DNA of 26,577 nt from assembly GCA_026014515.1 (NCBI GenBank), contig JAOZIG010000114.1, positions 1 through 26,577 of the forward strand, read 5' to 3'. The translations under genes and the position numbers were made by a program. Origin of the DNA: Candidatus Bathyarchaeota archaeon (lineage in GTDB: Archaea; Thermoproteota; Bathyarchaeia; TCS64). Below, in pieces: positions 22,884 to 26,577 of this stretch; position 1 is the stretch's first letter, and every line of letters begins with the position of its first letter. The notes under the pieces are model-generated. The model was not told the DNA's origin and ran no database searches. It saw only the letters and a program-made list of their open reading frames with translations.

Positions 22884-25346
22884 ATAATAGATGCTATTAA
22901 AGAGGAACTTGAAGGTCGCCCGGTTCTGGTTCCTGAAATGCGGCGGGAAACCAATCATGATAATCACACCATCACCAGCAGGAATCTCAGCAACCGCCGA
23001 GTGCCCACGCAGATGCTTCTCACCAAGCACCCAGCCGCTGATCAAAGGATCAGCCTCTGGATACCAAGCCACAGAGTCACCGCTCTTCACGTTAAACACC
23101 GGGCTATGAAGGAACATAACAGTCTCCTCACGGCTAAACCCATACCCTACCGGGTGGGTGTTATCTACAAGTACCCTGAGTAGGCTTCCGGGGCAGTAGA
23201 ACTCTTTATCGTTGAGCCCCTCGAGAGGCAGTTCGGCTTCTGCCCACAGTTCCTTGACGGCGTATTCGTTCGCCCTGTTTAGTGTGACAACTGTTCCACC
23301 TGCTTCAAGGAAGGATAATATCTCCCTGTTTCCTGTCTCACCTATTCCCTGCGCGTATTTAGTCTCATATTTTGAAGCGTCCATCCATCTCTGTCCCTTC
23401 ATGCCATCAATCATAACCTCACGGTTCAGATCAGGCACGATCAAGACATCGATCTCATCATGGAACCCACCTGCCCTGATATCCTCGGGGTACAGGTTCA
23501 CATAATCGAAACCATACTCATCGAGAACCATCCTAAGCCAGCCCTCATCCGCAAGAGGCATCCAAGGTCTATAGACACCAATCTTGGGTTTCACTATCTC
23601 AAAGACTTCATCAATGGACTCCTCTATTCCAATAAACTCTAATCCAAGGCTTTCAGCCAGCTCATCAAGAAGCTTTCCTATCCCGGGCTTTGCCTCGATT
23701 ACGAATGCACCGGGGCTGATGGTCTCCTCATCAATCTCGATCTCGACTATTGCTCTATAAACAGTGTAGCCTTCGTCAAGAAGTCTGTTCACAGCCTTTG
23801 CGGCGTAGTTGGGTGTTGGGTCGAGAACATAGTAATCGCCTTCTCCACTGATGTACCCGGGGTCAATCTCCGGTACATCAATTACCTCAAGGGCAGCGTC
23901 AAACTCGCCATTGATTTCGATTACTTCAACGCCAAGTTGTAGACTCAATGTATGTCCTGTAACATCGTAGGGTACTTTTGGAGGCATGTCGGGTGATTCT
24001 CTGAGGTCAGGATAAACCTGTTTCTCTAGCAGCGTTTTGGCGAACCCGCCATATGGCTGAGCGTATCTGATGAAATAGCTTCCTGCGGGATACTCCACGC
24101 CATCAGCGGTAAATGGCTCCACCGCCTTGTCCACATCAACATCACCCATCCTGAGAACCCAGACAAGCTCCTTAACAGCAGCAGGATCACGCTGCGCAGC
24201 AGGAACCACAAACCCATATGGGCCCTTCACTGGGTTCAAGGCTTTTCGTCCCATCTCTACTGTTCCCCTGAGCCACCGTTTCCTGAACTTTGCTGCTGTT
24301 TGTAGACACGCCATCGCAGCAGTATACTCATAGTCAACTATGTCTCTGAGGGTCCATCTTCCTCCCTCCCATGGAATAGGGTGATTCCACCGAGCCTCAT
24401 GAGGCTTGAAACCTTGTCTTCCCTCAAGCTGGTCTTTTCTTAGCTCAATCGGTGACGCAATATCTACTGAAGCCGCCTCAGAGAGAATCCTGATACCACC
24501 ATGATAGTGCTGATATGCTCTCGCAGGGGTCCAACCGTCAAACACCCAGTGAGTCGCAACGCCACCCTTATTCTCCCGCGCCAACGCATCAGCCATGCTG
24601 ATACCCATGAAGTTGACTCCACTCTGTAGGATTGGGTCAACATTGGGCTCTATGAATGGAGGCACGTAGAATCTTGGCCCAGTCTGTCCCATCTGGTGTA
24701 TATCGTAGACTATCTGGGGGTGCCATACATTATGGACTTTGGTTATTGTGTGCTGGGTCTCTTTCAATGTGAACATGTACCAGTCTCTGTTGTTATCGTG
24801 CCCTGCGTACTTGTGGTAAACAAAGGGAGGACTGCTGCCCTCATATCTTGTTCCAAGATATTTCTCATACCACTCCACAACCATCCTGTTCCCATCAGGG
24901 TTCAAAGAAGGAACAAGCAAAAAGACCACATTATCAAGAATCTCCTTTACCTCAGCTGACTCACTCGTAGCCAACTCATAGACCAAGTCCATGCTCATCT
25001 GACTACCACCAACCTCGGTGCTGTGAATACTGCAGCTAATCATACAGACAGTCTTGCCTTTCTCAATCAACTCAGCCACATCTTCATCACTGAGCCCAAC
25101 CGGGTTACTGAGCTTCCTCTGAATCATCCTAAGCTCATCAAGCCTAGCAAGATTTTCCGGGCTAGAAACCGTAGCTAAAAGGAACGGATTGCCCATCGTG
25201 GTCTCACCAAGGTCTTCAACTATAACTCTTGGTGATGCATCCCCTATTTTCTGGAAATATTCAACTATCTCAGGCCAATCAGCCAGTTTTTTATCGGTAC
25301 CAACAAGAAACCCAAGATGCTCCTTGGGCGATACAATGGACGTCAT
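22872..25346 (-). CDS. M14-family zinc carboxypeptidase-like protein
   Basis: An 824-residue protein with an N-terminal M14 metallopeptidase domain. The zinc ligands appear as 'SIHSTEVGG' (HxxE; His108, Glu111) and a later His in 'YDIHQMG' (His217). 'VPSLNPDGNR' (145-154) and 'NNRDW' (185-189) are substrate-binding blocks of the family, and 'ILSEAASVD' carries a candidate catalytic Glu. The C-terminal half includes a class I glutamine-amidotransferase-like Rossmann part ('IGVYRPWMPLADEGW', 'DVLIVPDLNREVMI', 'FLEAGGTVVTL') without a clear nucleophile Cys, probably structural. There is no signal peptide, so it should act in the cytosol on peptides. The ATG at 25346 has no ribosome site and appears leaderless. 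Confidence 0.9.
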   Translation of the reverse strand: MTSIVSPKEHLGFLVGTDKKLADWPEIVEYFQKIGDASPRVIVEDLGETTMGNPFLLATVSSPENLARLDELRMIQRKLSNPVGLSDEDVAELIEKGKTVCMISCSIHSTEVGGSQMSMDLVYELATSESAEVKEILDNVVFLLVPSLNPDGNRMVVEWYEKYLGTRYEGSSPPFVYHKYAGHDNNRDWYMFTLKETQHTITKVHNVWHPQIVYDIHQMGQTGPRFYVPPFIEPNVDPILQSGVNFMGISMADALARENKGGVATHWVFDGWTPARAYQHYHGGIRILSEAASVDIASPIELRKDQLEGRQGFKPHEARWNHPIPWEGGRWTLRDIVDYEYTAAMACLQTAAKFRKRWLRGTVEMGRKALNPVKGPYGFVVPAAQRDPAAVKELVWVLRMGDVDVDKAVEPFTADGVEYPAGSYFIRYAQPYGGFAKTLLEKQVYPDLRESPDMPPKVPYDVTGHTLSLQLGVEVIEINGEFDAALEVIDVPEIDPGYISGEGDYYVLDPTPNYAAKAVNRLLDEGYTVYRAIVEIEIDEETISPGAFVIEAKPGIGKLLDELAESLGLEFIGIEESIDEVFEIVKPKIGVYRPWMPLADEGWLRMVLDEYGFDYVNLYPEDIRAGGFHDEIDVLIVPDLNREVMIDGMKGQRWMDASKYETKYAQGIGETGNREILSFLEAGGTVVTLNRANEYAVKELWAEAELPLEGLNDKEFYCPGSLLRVLVDNTHPVGYGFSREETVMFLHSPVFNVKSGDSVAWYPEADPLISGWVLGEKHLRGHSAVAEIPAGDGVIIMIGFPPHFRNQNRATFKFLFNSIYYGAA

Positions 25347-25420
25347 ACCTAAAATTAGATGATTCTAATAGTTAAGATAGACGAATAAACCTAAGAACAG
25401 GATGTCGTATAGCTACGGTA
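25347..25420. promoter_or_regulatory. divergent promoter region (M14 peptidase / membrane module copy 2)
   Basis: A 74-base gap. The minus strand has TTAACTATTAGAA (about 25362-25374) at TATA distance from the M14 ATG. The plus strand has GAATAAACCTAAG (about 25383-25395) about 30 bases before the ATG of the membrane gene. Both leaders would be short or absent. Confidence 0.4.
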
Positions 25421-25912
25421 ATGGATGAAGATAACTGGGAAAACTTGGACGAAGAAGAGGCAGAGGAAGAAGAGGTTATAGAAGAAGCCTCAGAACCAGA
25501 AACTACCACGCCCAAAGAACCCACAAGCAACGACTATATGGCTGGAGCAATACTCGCCAACGGCATTATTTGGCTATGGCTTCAATCACTTCAGATGTTC
25601 AGTGGATTCACCAGTAGAATAAGTCCAGGCATCCTCGCTGATTTTACAGCAGTAACCATAGTAATCGCTGGGTTCATCTCATCCCAACAAGTAGCAAAAA
25701 GAAGCGAACGCAATCAATTGATTGTAGCCCTACGGTCTGCACTATACTCATGGGCTGGGTCATTGTTCATGATGCTCACGTCACCAAATGCATCAATCAC
25801 TTTTGCCCTGATTCTTTTTGTCTGTCTACTCGCAGGAGGCGTCCTCGGCAGTTATATGTTAATCCAAATGAGGATAAATGAGCGAAAAAGAAAGCTTCAG
25901 GCAAGTTCTTAA
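25421..25912 (+). CDS. four-helix membrane protein, module copy 2, first gene (unknown function)
   Basis: A 163-residue paralogue of the 14786-15205 product. It adds an acidic N-terminal tail (residues 2-28, mostly Glu and Asp) before the shared region. Four membrane segments lie at about 39-60, 69-89, 100-119 and 125-149. Shared marks are 'YMAGAIL', 'LRSALYSWAGS' and 'GGVLGSYM'; the C-terminus is basic ('RINERKRKLQ'). The acidic N-terminus and basic C-terminus should both face the cytoplasm given four segments. I do not recognise the family. It starts at an ATG 75 bases from the divergent M14 gene, and the second module gene follows 40 bases downstream. Confidence 0.82.
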   Translation: MDEDNWENLDEEEAEEEEVIEEASEPETTTPKEPTSNDYMAGAILANGIIWLWLQSLQMFSGFTSRISPGILADFTAVTIVIAGFISSQQVAKRSERNQLIVALRSALYSWAGSLFMMLTSPNASITFALILFVCLLAGGVLGSYMLIQMRINERKRKLQASS

Positions 25913-25952
25913 ATCTGCCCTCAATTAGATTACATGCTAATTCGTGAACACC

Positions 25953-26342
25953 ATGTTTTGGGATGAAGAAATCACACCTGAAGAAGAGGAAGAGATCATC
26001 GAGTGGATCGCACGTGAGTTCTATAAATATGGTTTAGAGACAGCTGGAATCATGTTCCTTGAAAGTCTGAAACCCATAAGCAGATACGGATCAAGCATGG
26101 GTCAAATGTTCGTATCACCTATGCTGCCTATACTGGGTGATAACATGATGATGAAGGGTGATAAGGCGATGCGTGTCTTCGAGAAGGATGAGAATGTTGA
26201 GAAACTCATTCAGCGTCTAGAAGATATGGCTGTTAACGGCGTTGAGAATGAGAAGGAAACAAAAGAAGAGCCCAGTAACAAGGAAGATGATGAGGTAGTT
26301 ACAGAAGAGAAAAAGGGTTGGAGAAGATTCCTACCCTTTTAG
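25953..26342 (+). CDS. partner protein of membrane module copy 2 (unknown function)
   Basis: This 129-residue protein is the paralogue of the 15218-15640 product. The ATG at 25953 is chosen over the GTG at 25944 because the two proteins then align from residue 1 to 90 without a gap, and GTGA at 25944 makes a ribosome site five bases before the ATG. Shared blocks are 'ITPEEEEE', 'LETAGIMFLESLKP' (28-41) and 'VFEKDENVEKLIQRLE' (75-90). The tail (about 95-121) is acidic instead of the mixed coiled coil of copy 1, ending in 'WRRFLPF'. Residues 30-62 may associate with membrane. No known family. A hairpin terminator lies about 90 bases downstream. Confidence 0.82.
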   Translation: MFWDEEITPEEEEEIIEWIAREFYKYGLETAGIMFLESLKPISRYGSSMGQMFVSPMLPILGDNMMMKGDKAMRVFEKDENVEKLIQRLEDMAVNGVENEKETKEEPSNKEDDEVVTEEKKGWRRFLPF

Positions 26343-26431
26343 AACTTATTGGCTGTCTTCTATATATTGCTTTAAATATGCAAATACTAGGTTAATCCCA
26401 TAAAATAAGAACAACAGTGATTATTATTAAT

Positions 26432-26464
26432 AGGAATAAATTTAGTCCTTATTCCTGTTTTTTT
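26432..26464 (+). terminator. intrinsic-type terminator after module copy 2
   Basis: AGGAATAA (26432-26439) and TTATTCCT (26449-26456) form a perfect eight-base stem with a nine-base loop, followed by G and seven T residues (26458-26464). It lies in the A/T-rich gap 26343-26577, which holds no gene that I can see. Confidence 0.6.
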
Positions 26465-26522
26465 AATCTCAACTCCACAAAAAAAGCGAGTTAGAGACCA
26501 GAAAACATCACAAAATTGGCTA

Positions 26523-26552
26523 ACTTAGAAAAAAGTATTATATATACTAAGT
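26523..26552 (+). promoter_or_regulatory. promoter for a gene beyond the window
   Basis: A purine-rich BRE-like GAAAAAAG (26528-26535) precedes ATTATATATAC (26537-26547), a strong TATA box pointing right. The six-base inverted repeat ACTTAG/CTAAGT (26523-26528 and 26547-26552) brackets the box and could be an operator. The gene it drives is outside the window. Confidence 0.5.
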
Positions 26553-26577
26553 AAGGATACTGAATTAAGTCTATCCT

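Noticed and set aside
22796..22954. N-terminal extension of the DUF485-like gene
   Set aside because: It overlaps the end of the M14 gene and its TTTTTT run, and has no ribosome site; the ATG at 22795 has both ribosome site and TATA box.
25944..25952. GTG start for the second gene of module copy 2
   Set aside because: GTGA here acts better as ribosome site; the ATG at 25953 gives a gapless alignment with the copy 1 protein from residue 1.
26343..26577. RNA gene or mobile-element end in the A/T-rich right edge
   Set aside because: I saw only a hairpin terminator and a TATA box; no tRNA-type stems, no terminal repeats and no open frame of useful length.

Overview
The window reads as a chromosomal segment of an archaeon. 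TATA-like boxes sit about 25 bases before probable transcription starts, and several leaders are absent or very short. Other genes carry GGAGG/GGTG-type ribosome sites. The gene set includes a GTP-type PEP carboxykinase, an archaeal-style MetRS with a C-terminal tRNA-binding domain and a MutL-family protein. An uncultivated, peptide- or organic-acid-using lineage (possibly Asgard, Thorarchaeia-like) would fit, but no marker here proves the taxon. No rRNA, tRNA, CRISPR array, insertion sequence or integrase was seen. Genes are tightly packed on both strands, and no gene-free stretch exceeds about 250 bases.

Left part (1-11519), carbon and nitrogen catabolism: the 3' end of an AbgB-like M20 amidohydrolase; a coupled MFS transporter and PEP carboxykinase (minus strand); a creatininase-family amidohydrolase; panB; then a minus-strand run of glutaconate-type CoA-transferase A and B and an M81 (MlrC-like) peptidase. 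Upstream lie a 3-hydroxyacyl-CoA/carnitine-dehydrogenase-like enzyme and a divergent class III aminotransferase. Together they suggest deamination, oxidation and CoA activation of an amino or hydroxy acid released by amide hydrolysis. The substrate cannot be read from the sequence.

Middle (11516-20032): a 58-residue small gene; a methionyl-tRNA synthetase that probably starts at CTG and carries an internal B3/B4 (PheRS-beta-like) domain; a two-gene membrane module of unknown function; a MutL-family ASKHA protein coupled to a barrel-sandwich plus KOW-like protein; a DUF362 protein; and a small membrane-anchored protein.

Right part (20124-26577): a metallo-beta-lactamase-fold hydrolase; an acetate-type sodium:solute symporter with its small DUF485-like partner; a large M14 peptidase without a signal peptide; and a second, diverged copy of the two-gene membrane module.

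The strongest leads for something undescribed are the duplicated two-gene membrane module (14786-15640 and 25421-26342) and the MetRS-B3/B4 fusion with a CTG start.
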